Source: Verrucomicrobiota bacterium
GTDB taxonomy: Bacteria > Verrucomicrobiota > Verrucomicrobiia > Chthoniobacterales > UBA10450
Direction: 5' to 3'
Length of the DNA stretch: 43,395 nucleotides
Assembly: GCA_003220155.1 (NCBI GenBank)
Contig: QHRO01000248.1
Coordinates: forward strand, 1-43,395
The position numbers were made by a program, and so were the translations under genes. The number at the start of each line of letters is the position of its first letter. The stretch's first letter is position 1. This document shows positions 33,435 through 40,684 of this stretch, one piece after another. The notes under the pieces were generated by a model, which did not search any database, had not been told where the DNA came from, and saw only the letters and a program-made list of their open reading frames with translations.

Positions 33435-35048
33435 ATGATGCGTCGTCTCCTCATCTACGTTTTGTTAATTGCCGGTTCGCTCTTGTTCGCCTGGCCGTTC
33501 ATCTGGATGGCTGGAACCTCAGTCAAGCTCGAACGCGAAGTGCTTTCCAATCGCGCACGCGCCTTCCCCGAGCGCCCAATTCCGCGAGTGAAATCACCTT
33601 ACCTCGACGACCGGCTGTTTTCGCAAGTAACCGGACCGCATCGCGACAAAGCAATCGCCATTATCGAAGAACAAATTCGCGGTCATTTCTCGCCATCGGA
33701 CGTCAACAATGAAGCCGCGCGCGAACAAATTGCGCGCGGGATTTACGAGCGTTTGCTTGGTTCAATTCCGTACGAACGCTGGAGCGAATCGGCCGATCAA
33801 GTACGCGCCACAATAGCTGGCGCGATCACACCGGAATTAATCGATAGCGTCCTCGCAGAATTACGCCGTGCCTTCACCATTGGACAACTCCGCGCGCGTT
33901 CCACCGGCCTCGAAGAAGATCAACTGGTTGCGGCAAAAGAAGTGAAATGGAACGTCACCGGTCCGGCGAAGTTAGCACAGCAACCCGACTTTGCCGAACT
34001 GCGCTACGATTTCTCTTCGGGCGATATCATCACTTTGTCGCGAACTCTTACAACTTCATTTCCAGTCGAACATTTGCGTCGCCTGCAACTGTATTTCCGC
34101 CCGGACGACACCTGGCACGCGTTACGGCTGACGGTAGAGAAACTCGGTCGCCGTTTTGTAGCTGAACGAGCCATTTACCTGGCAGATCACGACTGGCAGA
34201 TTGCAACCTGGCAGGGACCGAGCGCAGACGACTCGCTTACAAAAATCAAAACCTGGACGCTACTGAAGGATGCGGGAAAATCGGAGGTTCGCGGCCCGAA
34301 TGAAGTTAGGATTACGCTGGAACTAGATCGCACCAGCGCGCTTGGCGCGTGGCTGGCAAAAATTTGGCGCAACTATCGCCTCACCCTCGATTACATTCCA
34401 TTTTGGCGTTACGTCGGCACCGGTCTATTTCTCGTTATATTGAATCTAATTGGCACGCTCTTCAGCTGCTCGCTCGCCGCTTATGCTTTCGCCCGTCTGT
34501 ACTGGCCTGGCCGCGGTATCTGCTTTGCCGCCTTGCTCGGCACCATGATGATTCCGGTGCAAGTTACGATGATTCCGCAGTTCCTGATCATGCAAAAACT
34601 TGGCTGGTACAACACGCTTAAGCCGCTTTGGGTGATGAGTTTTTTTGGCTCCGCCTTTAGCATTTTTCTCCTGCGCCAATTTCTCAAAGGCGTTCCCCGC
34701 GACTTGGAAGATGCCGCGCGTCTAGATGGCTGCGGTTTTCTCCGCATCTACTGGCATATTATGCTGCCGTTGGTACGTCCAACCCTTGCCGTGATCGCCA
34801 TTTTTACTTTCCTCGCGACCTGGAACGATTTCATGGGGCCGCTCATCTACCTGAGCGATCAACGGCTCTATCCCCTCTCTTTCGGCCTTTACGCCTTCCA
34901 GATTCAATCGCTCCAGCCTGGCACCAACGCCGGCATCGGCATGTTAATGGCCGGCTCACTCTTGATGATGCTGCCGGTAATCGCAATCTTCTTCTTCGCC
35001 CAACGCTACTTCCTCCAAGGCGTCACGTTGACTGGGATGAAAGGCTAG
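33435..35048 (+). CDS. MalG-like ABC permease with a large periplasmic insert
   Basis: The 537-residue protein has a first helix at about 5-27, then a hydrophilic region at about 36-315, and then five helices forming a normal MalG-type permease core (about 325-537). The EAA loop is DLEDAARLDGCGFLRIYWHIMLPLV (421-445 region) and the end is FFAQRYFLQGVTLTGMKG, both typical of carbohydrate permeases of about 280 residues. The insert therefore doubles the protein and must lie in the periplasm between helices 1 and 2. It contains a helical half (about 65-170) and a probably beta-rich half (about 170-300, VKWNVTGPAKLAQQPDFAELRYDF, LQLYFRPDDTWHALRLTVEKL in short). It should pair with the fused MalF-type protein upstream. 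Function of the insert is unknown. Confidence 0.88.
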   Translation: MMRRLLIYVLLIAGSLLFAWPFIWMAGTSVKLEREVLSNRARAFPERPIPRVKSPYLDDRLFSQVTGPHRDKAIAIIEEQIRGHFSPSDVNNEAAREQIARGIYERLLGSIPYERWSESADQVRATIAGAITPELIDSVLAELRRAFTIGQLRARSTGLEEDQLVAAKEVKWNVTGPAKLAQQPDFAELRYDFSSGDIITLSRTLTTSFPVEHLRRLQLYFRPDDTWHALRLTVEKLGRRFVAERAIYLADHDWQIATWQGPSADDSLTKIKTWTLLKDAGKSEVRGPNEVRITLELDRTSALGAWLAKIWRNYRLTLDYIPFWRYVGTGLFLVILNLIGTLFSCSLAAYAFARLYWPGRGICFAALLGTMMIPVQVTMIPQFLIMQKLGWYNTLKPLWVMSFFGSAFSIFLLRQFLKGVPRDLEDAARLDGCGFLRIYWHIMLPLVRPTLAVIAIFTFLATWNDFMGPLIYLSDQRLYPLSFGLYAFQIQSLQPGTNAGIGMLMAGSLLMMLPVIAIFFFAQRYFLQGVTLTGMKG

Positions 35049-35061
35049 GAATACAGGCGTG

Positions 35062-35079
35062 CAGGCGTGCACGCCTGCG
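35062..35079. terminator. Perfect 18-bp palindrome between convergent genes
   Basis: GCAGGCGTGCACGCCTGC lies 13 bp after the importer operon and 50 bp before the end of the yceI-like gene on the other strand. It is a candidate bidirectional terminator or a short repeat; no T-run follows. Confidence 0.45.
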
Positions 35080-35128
35080 CGCCGCACAGACGTCTAACCG
35101 AAATTGACCATCTCCGACGCCAGATGTC

Positions 35129-35710
35129 TCACTTCGTTCGCACCGCCTCGATCTCGATCGTCGGAGTGACGTTGCTGCTGATGCCGGAAATGGATTCCGT
35201 AGCGCTGCTGAACATTAACCCGAAATCTTTACGGTTAATCGGATCCGTGGTGACGATCCAGCGAGTGCGGTCTGGAAGGGATTCGCCGCTTGGCGGTGTG
35301 CTCAATTTCACATGCAAAGTCATTGGCTTGGTCACGCCGTGCATGGTGAAATCGCCAACGATGTCGCCGCTGCTTTCGCCGGCCCGTTTCACATTTCGAC
35401 TCTTAAATGTGATCTCGGGGAATTTTGCGGCATCAAAAAACTCGGCGCTGAGCAAATGATGATCCCGTTTTTGAATTTTGGTATCGATGCTCCCGACAGA
35501 AATTCTGGCGGTAACGGATGACTGCTCGGGATGGTCGCGGTCGACTTCGATCGTTCCACTGAAGCGATGAAACTCGCCACGCACATTGCTGACAAATTGA
35601 TGCACGCTAAAAGCGATTTTTGAATGCGCGCTGTCGATCTTGTAGGTTTCGGCGGGCGCAGCGAGTGGCGCCAACGACAGCAGGGCAAGAAAAAGACGGA
35701 AAGCCTTCAT
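35129..35710 (-). CDS. YceI-family periplasmic lipid-binding protein
   Basis: The 193-residue protein has a signal peptide (KAFRLFLALLSLAPLAAPA, cleavage near residue 20) and then a YceI domain: YKIDSAHSKIAFSVHQF, FSGTIEVDRDHPEQSSVTARI, IDTKIQKRDHHLLSAEFFDAAKFPEITF and GDFTMHGVTKPMTL. The lipocalin-like barrel of YceI binds isoprenoid lipids in the periplasm, and members are often linked to stress or isoprenoid metabolism. The ATG overlaps the recO stop by 4 nt, so it is translated from the recO transcript, an odd pairing. The substrate is unproven. Confidence 0.92.
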   Translation of the reverse strand: MKAFRLFLALLSLAPLAAPAETYKIDSAHSKIAFSVHQFVSNVRGEFHRFSGTIEVDRDHPEQSSVTARISVGSIDTKIQKRDHHLLSAEFFDAAKFPEITFKSRNVKRAGESSGDIVGDFTMHGVTKPMTLHVKLSTPPSGESLPDRTRWIVTTDPINRKDFGLMFSSATESISGISSNVTPTIEIEAVRTK

Positions 35711-36258
35711 GACTCATTCTTATCGCGCGCCAGTAATTTGAGCAACGTCGGACGCGACGACGGCAAACGACCAAAGAGATGTCCCAGAGCCATCGCCGCG
35801 CTTGGTCTTGCGCCGTGCACACCCGTGATACGCGCAAGTTCTGTTTCAAAATGAGTAACCGCTCGCTGGTCGGGATCATGCTGATCGAGATAGCCGAAGG
35901 CGCGCTCGAGTAGATGAAAAATCTCGGGTTCGTGATGTTCGATCTCGGTACAGACTTCGATCAATTCGACGAAATACGACGCGGTTTGAGTGCGCCGATG
36001 ATCGGTTCGAATTCCGGCGAACGCATTGAGCACCACAACCTCGCGCAGGGTATGCAAATTCGATTTACGGCTTTTCGCAATTGATAACTCGGCGTCAAAG
36101 AACAAATCGAGCTGTCCGCGGAAAAGACTCTTGGGGCGTCGTGCGCCGCGGGCAACGGTTTGGATAATACCAAGTGAATCAGTGCACCAGGAAACGATAA
36201 GGCTGGTATCGCTCAGCTTGCGTTTGCGCAAAAGGATTCCGCGCGTGGTCACGTTCAC
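35707..36258 (-). CDS. recO: DNA repair protein RecO (short form)
   Basis: The product begins VNVTTRGILLRKRKLSDTSLIVSWCTDSLGIIQTVARGARRPKSLFRGQLDLF, here in blocks, which is the OB-fold domain typical of RecO; the helical domain follows with SYFVELIEVCTEIEHHEPEIF and FETELARITG. RecO loads RecA onto SSB-coated DNA with RecR. From the GTG at 36258 it is 183 residues, shorter than the usual 230-250, with no CxxC zinc motif and a short C-terminus. An upstream in-frame TTG (36297) lies within a repeat and is unlikely. A four-nt overlap couples it to the yceI-like gene. Confidence 0.85.
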   Translation of the reverse strand: MNVTTRGILLRKRKLSDTSLIVSWCTDSLGIIQTVARGARRPKSLFRGQLDLFFDAELSIAKSRKSNLHTLREVVVLNAFAGIRTDHRRTQTASYFVELIEVCTEIEHHEPEIFHLLERAFGYLDQHDPDQRAVTHFETELARITGVHGARPSAAMALGHLFGRLPSSRPTLLKLLARDKNES

Positions 36259-36286
36259 GCATGATACTAAACGCACACCGCCGCTT

Positions 36287-36348
36287 TTGTAGGGCAACCA
36301 TTCTGGTTGCCATTTACGGATCGGCAGCGAGGAATCGCTGCCCTACAA
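36287..36348. repeat. Compound hairpin repeat with TTGTAGGGCA/TGCCCTACAA ends
   Basis: The ends TTGTAGGGCA (36287-36296) and TGCCCTACAA (36339-36348) are exact complements. Inside are two separate stems that reuse the GGCA of the ends: GGCAACC-ATTCT-GGTTGCC (36293-36311) and GGCAGCGA-GGAA-TCGCTGCC (36323-36342). The RNA could switch between one long and two short stems. It lies immediately upstream of recO. Confidence 0.8.
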
Positions 36349-36407
36349 TTTCGCGCAGCGTGGGAGGAATGCGCGGTCATAATTCCACGATGGGCGCATC
36401 TGTTTCT

Positions 36408-36495
36408 GGATAGCGCGCGCGTCTCACGTGCAATACCAGTCCGGCTCGGACTTTCGGCGTCGCGCCGAAGCAATCTCCGAGACGCGTGCGCTACC
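36408..36495. repeat. Inverted repeat, GGATAGCGCACGCGTCTC family
   Basis: The left arm starts GGATAGCGCGCGCGTCTC at 36408 and the right arm ends GAGACGCGTGCGCTACCC near 36495; they pair with two mismatches over about 18 bp. The interior has CAGTCCGGCTCGGACTTTC, also found in part at 12750 and 18611. It lies in the divergent gap between recO and the aldo/keto reductase gene. Confidence 0.8.
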
Positions 36496-36548
36496 CGTTC
36501 GTTGGAATGACGATTTGCGGTCTGCGCGCATCACTTCATTTTGGACCA

Positions 36549-37472
36549 ATGCAAACGCGCAAGATTGGCTCGCTCGAAGTTTCTGTTGTCGGACTTGGTT
36601 GCAATAATTTCGGCTGGCGCATCGATGCGGAGGCGAGCGCGAAAGTTATCGATGCGGCAATTGAATCGGGCATCACGTTTTTCGATACCGCCGATCGCTA
36701 CGGCAAAGGCCAGAGCGAAGATTTCCTCGGACGCGCCTTGGGATCGCGACGGGATCAAATCATTCTGGCGACGAAGTTCGGAATGGAAATGGAGAAAGGA
36801 CAGCAAGGCGCGTCACCGAAATATATTCGGGAAGCGATCGAAGCGAGCTTACGCCGGCTAAAGACAGATCGGATCGATCTCTATCAGTTGCATCAGCCCG
36901 ATCCCAAGACGCCGATCGCCGATACCCTCGGTGCGCTCGATCAACTGGTGCGTGCTGGAAAAGTGCGCGAGATCGGTTGCTCGAATTTTTCCGTTTCGCA
37001 AATCCGAGAAGCAGCAGATGCAGCTGGCAAAGACGGCGCGCATTTTGTTAGTGTGCAAAACGAGTTCAGCCTGTTTCATCGCGAGCCGGAAAAGAACGGC
37101 GTGTTAGCCGAATGCGAAGCACGTGGCATGGCGTTTCTTCCCTATTTCCCGTTAGCCAGCGGATTGCTCACTGGGAAATACCGCCGAGGAAAGAAACCGC
37201 CGGAAGGAAGTCGCGCCGAGGATGCCTGGGGACCAAAAGTATTTACGGAGAAAAATCTGGCAATCGTCGAGTTGTTGATCGAATTCGCGGAATCGCGTAA
37301 TCACACGGTACTCGACCTGGCCTTCGCCTGGCTGCTTTCGCGCAAACCAGCCGCATCGGTCATCGCCGGCGCGAGCAAGCCCGAACAAGTTCGCGCGAAC
37401 GCGAAGGCAGCGAATTGGCAATTGACGCTGGACGACCTCGCCCGGATCGATTCGATCGTATCAAAAAGCTGA
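36549..37472 (+). CDS. Aldo/keto reductase
   Basis: The 307-residue cytoplasmic oxidoreductase has the AKR (beta/alpha)8 barrel. The catalytic tetrad is visible: Asp46 (TFFDTADRYG), Tyr51, Lys76 (ILATKFGM) and His115 (DLYQLHQPDP). The NADPH site near the C-terminus shows SVIAGASKPEQVRANAKAANW, and GCSNFS lies at about 150. The sequence is typical of the AKR11/12-like YghZ/L-glyceraldehyde reductase group, which reduces aldehydes with NADPH. The ATG at 36549 fits the family start (MQTRKIGSLEVSVVGLGCNN); the frame is open upstream to 36486 but through a repeat. It stands alone. Confidence 0.93.
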   Translation: MQTRKIGSLEVSVVGLGCNNFGWRIDAEASAKVIDAAIESGITFFDTADRYGKGQSEDFLGRALGSRRDQIILATKFGMEMEKGQQGASPKYIREAIEASLRRLKTDRIDLYQLHQPDPKTPIADTLGALDQLVRAGKVREIGCSNFSVSQIREAADAAGKDGAHFVSVQNEFSLFHREPEKNGVLAECEARGMAFLPYFPLASGLLTGKYRRGKKPPEGSRAEDAWGPKVFTEKNLAIVELLIEFAESRNHTVLDLAFAWLLSRKPAASVIAGASKPEQVRANAKAANWQLTLDDLARIDSIVSKS

Positions 37473-37775
37473 CAGCGAGAGCGTGTGCCTTGGAAGGCGG
37501 AGCTCTGCGACGCCGCAGGAAAGGGCTCGCAGGGGCTCGCCCCTCCAAGTGTCGTTCGATTAGCGAGTCGCTCTTTGGTCTGGATAGCGCACGCGTCTCG
37601 CGTGTTGGTTTTGGCGTCTCGCCGAAACAATCTTTACAGAAAAAGTCAGTGATGACGAGACGTCATCGCCAACACGCGAGACGTGTGCGCTACCCAGACC
37701 AAAGAAGAGCAGTCTCCCCGCTCCATGTTACGAATTGTTATTGCGCGTCGTAACCCTTTGGCGACACCTTAGAAC
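37473..37775. other. Intergenic region of about 300 bp made of repeats
   Basis: It holds a compound element bounded by CTTGGA (37489-37494) and TCCAAG (37544-37549) with inner stems CTGCG-ACGC-CGCAG, followed by the inverted repeat at 37573-37704. No coding sequence is visible. Confidence 0.7.
37573..37704. repeat. Longest copy of the GGATAGCGCACGCGTCTC inverted-repeat family
   Basis: Arms 37573-37608 and 37669-37704 (36 bp, two mismatches) begin CTTTGGTCTGGATAGCGCAC. The interior of about 60 bp contains a nested stem GGCGTCTCGCC. This is the best-preserved member of the family in the window. Confidence 0.88.
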
Positions 37776-38063
37776 ATGCCAGCCTACATCATTGTTGAAA
37801 TCGACATCACCAACCCTGTCGGCTACGAGGAATACAAGAAGCAAGCGGCCGCGACCGTGGCGCAATATGGCGGAAAATACATTGTCCGCGGCGGCGCGTG
37901 CGAAACGCTGGAAGGCGATTGGAAACCAAAACGCATTGTAGTTCTACAATTTGAAAATATGGAACGCGCCAAGGCCTGGCTCAATTGTTCCGAATATGCC
38001 GAGCCGCGCAAAATGCGCCATCGCACCGCTAAGACCCGGATGATTCTGGTGGAAGGCTTGTAA
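37776..38063 (+). CDS. DUF1330 domain protein
   Basis: The 95-residue single-domain protein matches DUF1330: AYIIVEIDITNPVGYEEYKKQ at the start, YGGKYIVRGGACETLEGDWKPKRIVVLQFENMERAKAWLNCSEY in short conserved blocks and RMILVEGL at the end. The fold is a small dimeric alpha/beta ferredoxin-like (ABM-like) barrel. Function is unknown, though members are often cytoplasmic enzymes' partners or putative isomerases. It lies 95 bp upstream of the ACP gene on the same strand, with no obvious terminator between. Confidence 0.88.
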   Translation: MPAYIIVEIDITNPVGYEEYKKQAAATVAQYGGKYIVRGGACETLEGDWKPKRIVVLQFENMERAKAWLNCSEYAEPRKMRHRTAKTRMILVEGL

Positions 38064-38157
38064 TTTGTAACTGCGGGATCGCGCCGATATCCCAACAACC
38101 CAATATCCCAAAATTCAAAGTCGAAATACGCGCGGGTGACGTTTATGGTGCGCGCGC

Positions 38158-38418
38158 ATGAGTGAAGAAGCTATCGCGCAACGGGTCATTCGCGTCATCG
38201 CCAAGAACAAGAAAATGGCGCCGGAAGAGTTATTTCCCCTCACCCGTTTCGAAGACCTCAAGATGGATTCGCTCGATGCCTTGAACATGATCTTCGCCCT
38301 CGAGGAAGAATTCGACATCAACATTCCCAATGAGGAAGCCGCGAAAATGAAATCCGTCGAAGAAGCGATTCACGGTGTGGAGGAGTTGCTGAAAGCGAAA
38401 AGTTCGCTCTCCAACTAG
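38158..38418 (+). CDS. Acyl carrier protein
   Basis: The 86-residue acidic protein has the four-helix ACP pattern with the phosphopantetheine attachment Ser38 in the motif LKMDSLDALNMIF. The helix II region EEEFDINIPNEEA is standard. Divergence from housekeeping AcpP (extra basic start, DSLDALN) and the linked ketosynthase suggest a dedicated carrier. It needs a phosphopantetheinyl transferase from elsewhere. The fabF-like gene starts 2 bp after its stop, so the genes are in one operon. Confidence 0.92.
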   Translation: MSEEAIAQRVIRVIAKNKKMAPEELFPLTRFEDLKMDSLDALNMIFALEEEFDINIPNEEAAKMKSVEEAIHGVEELLKAKSSLSN

Positions 38419-38420
38419 CG

Positions 38421-39629
38421 ATGCGCCGCGTGGTCGTCACGGGCGTTGGCGTGCTCTCGAGCATCGGCAATACCGTCGCACAATTCGAAGAATCTTTGCG
38501 CGCCTGCCGTTCGGGTATCGGCCCCATCACTCAGGTGGATACCTCGCGGCTGCGTTTTCATAATGGTGCCGAAATCCGAGGATTCGAATCCGCAGAACAT
38601 TTTTCCGAACTTACCTGGCTCGATCGCTTCGCCCAGCTTGGCATCGTTGCCACGCGCGATGCCATCGCCGATTCAGAGCTCACATGGAATGACGAACTGC
38701 GCGCGCGCACTGGCGTAATTACCGGCTCGTGCCTGGGCGGCATGGGAACCGAAGATGCCTTTTACTTTGACCTTTATCATGAAAATAAGTCGCGTCTTTC
38801 GCCCACCGCTGTCCCGCGCATCATGAGCAACGCCGTCGCTAGCCATGTAGCAATGGAACAAAAATTCACTGGTGCAACCTTTACCACCTCGACTGCCTGT
38901 TCCTCCGCGAACCACGCGATCGGGCAAGCCCTTTGGTTGATCCGACAGGGCACACTGGATTGCGCGCTTGCCGGCGGCAGCGAAGCGCCAATTGTTTTCG
39001 GTCACTTAAAGGCTTGGGAGGGGATGCGGGTGGTCGCGCCGGACACCTGCCGTCCCTTCTCGAAAAATCGCGGTGGCCTAATCCTTGGCGAAGGCGCTGC
39101 GATGCTAGTGCTCGAAACGTTAGAACATGCAAGTGCGCGCGGTGCGAAAATTTATGCCCAGCTCGCGGGCTTTGGCATGTCGGCCGACGCCCATCATCTC
39201 ACCAGTCCCCTCGCTGAAGGGGCTGCCCGCGCCATGAACGACGCGCTCGACGATGCCGGGCTCTCCCGCGAGCAAATCAATTACGTGAATGCTCACGGCA
39301 CCGGCACGCCAGCGAACGATTCCACCGAAACGCGCGCGCTCCGGCAGGTCTTCGGGTCGCACGCGGATAACCTTGCCGTCAGTTCCACCAAATCCATGCA
39401 CGGTCACACGCTCGGCGCGGCCGGGGCCTTGGAAGCAGTCGCCACGGTCCTGGCCATGCAGGGCAACTTCATCCCACCAACCGCAAATTTTCTCGAACGC
39501 GACCCGGCCTGCGACCTCGATGTCGTCCCGAACGAAGCGCGTGCCGCGCAAATCGAAGCTGCCCTCTCGAATTCTTTCGCTTTCGGCGGTCTCAACGCCG
39601 TTCTCGCTTTTCGCCGTGTCACAGAGTAG
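38421..39629 (+). CDS. fabF: Beta-ketoacyl-ACP synthase II (FabF-type)
   Basis: The 402-residue condensing enzyme has Cys160 (TSTACSSANHAIG), His292 (NAHGTGTPANDSTE), Lys324 and His329 (STKSMHGHTLGAAG), the Cys-His-His catalytic set of FabF. It elongates an acyl chain on ACP using malonyl-ACP. It lacks a start other than the ATG at 38421, 2 bp after the acyl carrier protein stop. The pairing with a dedicated ACP and a downstream acyltransferase suggests a specialised acyl chain rather than bulk fatty-acid synthesis, but this could also be the only FabF; other fab genes are not in view. Confidence 0.93.
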   Translation: MRRVVVTGVGVLSSIGNTVAQFEESLRACRSGIGPITQVDTSRLRFHNGAEIRGFESAEHFSELTWLDRFAQLGIVATRDAIADSELTWNDELRARTGVITGSCLGGMGTEDAFYFDLYHENKSRLSPTAVPRIMSNAVASHVAMEQKFTGATFTTSTACSSANHAIGQALWLIRQGTLDCALAGGSEAPIVFGHLKAWEGMRVVAPDTCRPFSKNRGGLILGEGAAMLVLETLEHASARGAKIYAQLAGFGMSADAHHLTSPLAEGAARAMNDALDDAGLSREQINYVNAHGTGTPANDSTETRALRQVFGSHADNLAVSSTKSMHGHTLGAAGALEAVATVLAMQGNFIPPTANFLERDPACDLDVVPNEARAAQIEAALSNSFAFGGLNAVLAFRRVTE

Positions 39630-39638
39630 CCGTGCGCG

Positions 39639-40556
39639 ATGAAATTCGCGCGTCACATGCTCGAATACATCGCCGCTCGCGCCCTTTTGGCGTTACTCGC
39701 GCTGCTGCCGCTTTCGCTCGCCATGCGAATTGCCATGTTCGTGAGCCGCGCCCTTTTTGCGTCTCTGCCGCGTTTGCGTCGTATCGGCTTGCGGAACCTC
39801 GAACTCGCTCTCCCCAATCTGTCCTTGGCCGAGCGACGCCGATTGCTCAAACAATCCTTCGAAAACTTTGGTCGTATTATTGCCGACTTCGCGCATTTTC
39901 CGCGCACAACCCCGACCGATCTAGCCGCTCGGGTTGAAACCTCTTTCCCTCAAGGATTCGAAGACCGCTACCGCGCCGCCAAGGCTGCTGGACGCGGCGT
40001 CATCTTCGTTACGCCACACCTTGGCAACTGGGAGCTACTCGCCCTTACTAGTTCCGCCACGTTCGAGCCTATCGCCTACCTCGCTCGCCCTCTCGACAAT
40101 CCCCTGCTCGATCGCTACACCTCGCGCGTGCGCAGCCGGTTCGGCAACCGTCCCATTAACAAACGCGATTCGGTTTTGCAAGGTCTCGCCATCCTTGACG
40201 CTGGCGGTAACCTCGGCCTTCTCGCAGACGTAAACACTTTGCAACGCGACGGCGTCTTTGTCCCCTTCTTTGGTCATCTTGCCTGTACTACCCGCTCCGT
40301 CGCCATGCTGGCCTTGCGCACCGACGCGCTCATCGTTCCGGCGTGCTGCGTGTGGGATACAAACCGCTATCGCATTCTGGTTGGTGAACTCGTCGAAGCC
40401 GTCCGAACCGCCAGCTACGTCAAGAAAAACATCATCGATACCACCGCGCTCTACACGGCCGAGATCGAAAAATTCATCCGCGCATATCCCGGGCAATGGA
40501 TCTGGATCCATCGCCGCTGGAAAACCCGACCATCCGGCCAGCCCAGTCTTTATTAG
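39639..40556 (+). CDS. LpxL/HtrB-type lysophospholipid/lipid A acyltransferase
   Basis: The 305-residue protein starts with an N-terminal hydrophobic segment (about 10-42). The catalytic HX4E motif is HLGNWE (His127, Glu132). FEPIAYLARPLDNPLLD and GLLADVNTLQRDGVFVPFFG resemble the substrate-binding blocks of LpxL/HtrB, which transfer a secondary acyl chain from ACP to the lipid A precursor on the inner face of the inner membrane. YPGQWIWIHRRWKTRP at the end is conserved in the family. The 9-bp gap to fabF and the upstream ACP put it in one operon, so the acyl donor is probably the acyl-ACP made by its neighbours. Confidence 0.92.
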   Translation: MKFARHMLEYIAARALLALLALLPLSLAMRIAMFVSRALFASLPRLRRIGLRNLELALPNLSLAERRRLLKQSFENFGRIIADFAHFPRTTPTDLAARVETSFPQGFEDRYRAAKAAGRGVIFVTPHLGNWELLALTSSATFEPIAYLARPLDNPLLDRYTSRVRSRFGNRPINKRDSVLQGLAILDAGGNLGLLADVNTLQRDGVFVPFFGHLACTTRSVAMLALRTDALIVPACCVWDTNRYRILVGELVEAVRTASYVKKNIIDTTALYTAEIEKFIRAYPGQWIWIHRRWKTRPSGQPSLY

Positions 40557-40562
40557 AGGGGT

Positions 40563-40636
40563 GGGGCGCAGGCGTCGCCGAAATGAAGATCCGTCGGCAA
40601 GCTGCCAACGGATGCAGGCTGGCAGCCTGCGCTCCC
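40563..40636. repeat. Compound hairpin between convergent acyltransferase and lpdA genes
   Basis: GGGGCGCAGGC near 40563 pairs with GCCTGCGCTCCCC near 40624-40636. Inside are CCGTCGGCA-AGC-TGCCAACGG (one mismatch) and GCAGGCT-GGC-AGCCTGC (40614-40630). The pattern is like the other compound hairpins and the position suits a bidirectional terminator. Confidence 0.6.
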
Positions 40637-40684
40637 CGAACTCGCGCAAGTGTCGCCCTGTGGTTCCGGGTAAGCATCACAAAG

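Noticed and set aside
33256-33712. Short frames across the importer intergenic repeat
   Set aside because: They are translations of the inverted repeat and the out-of-frame start of the MalG-type gene.
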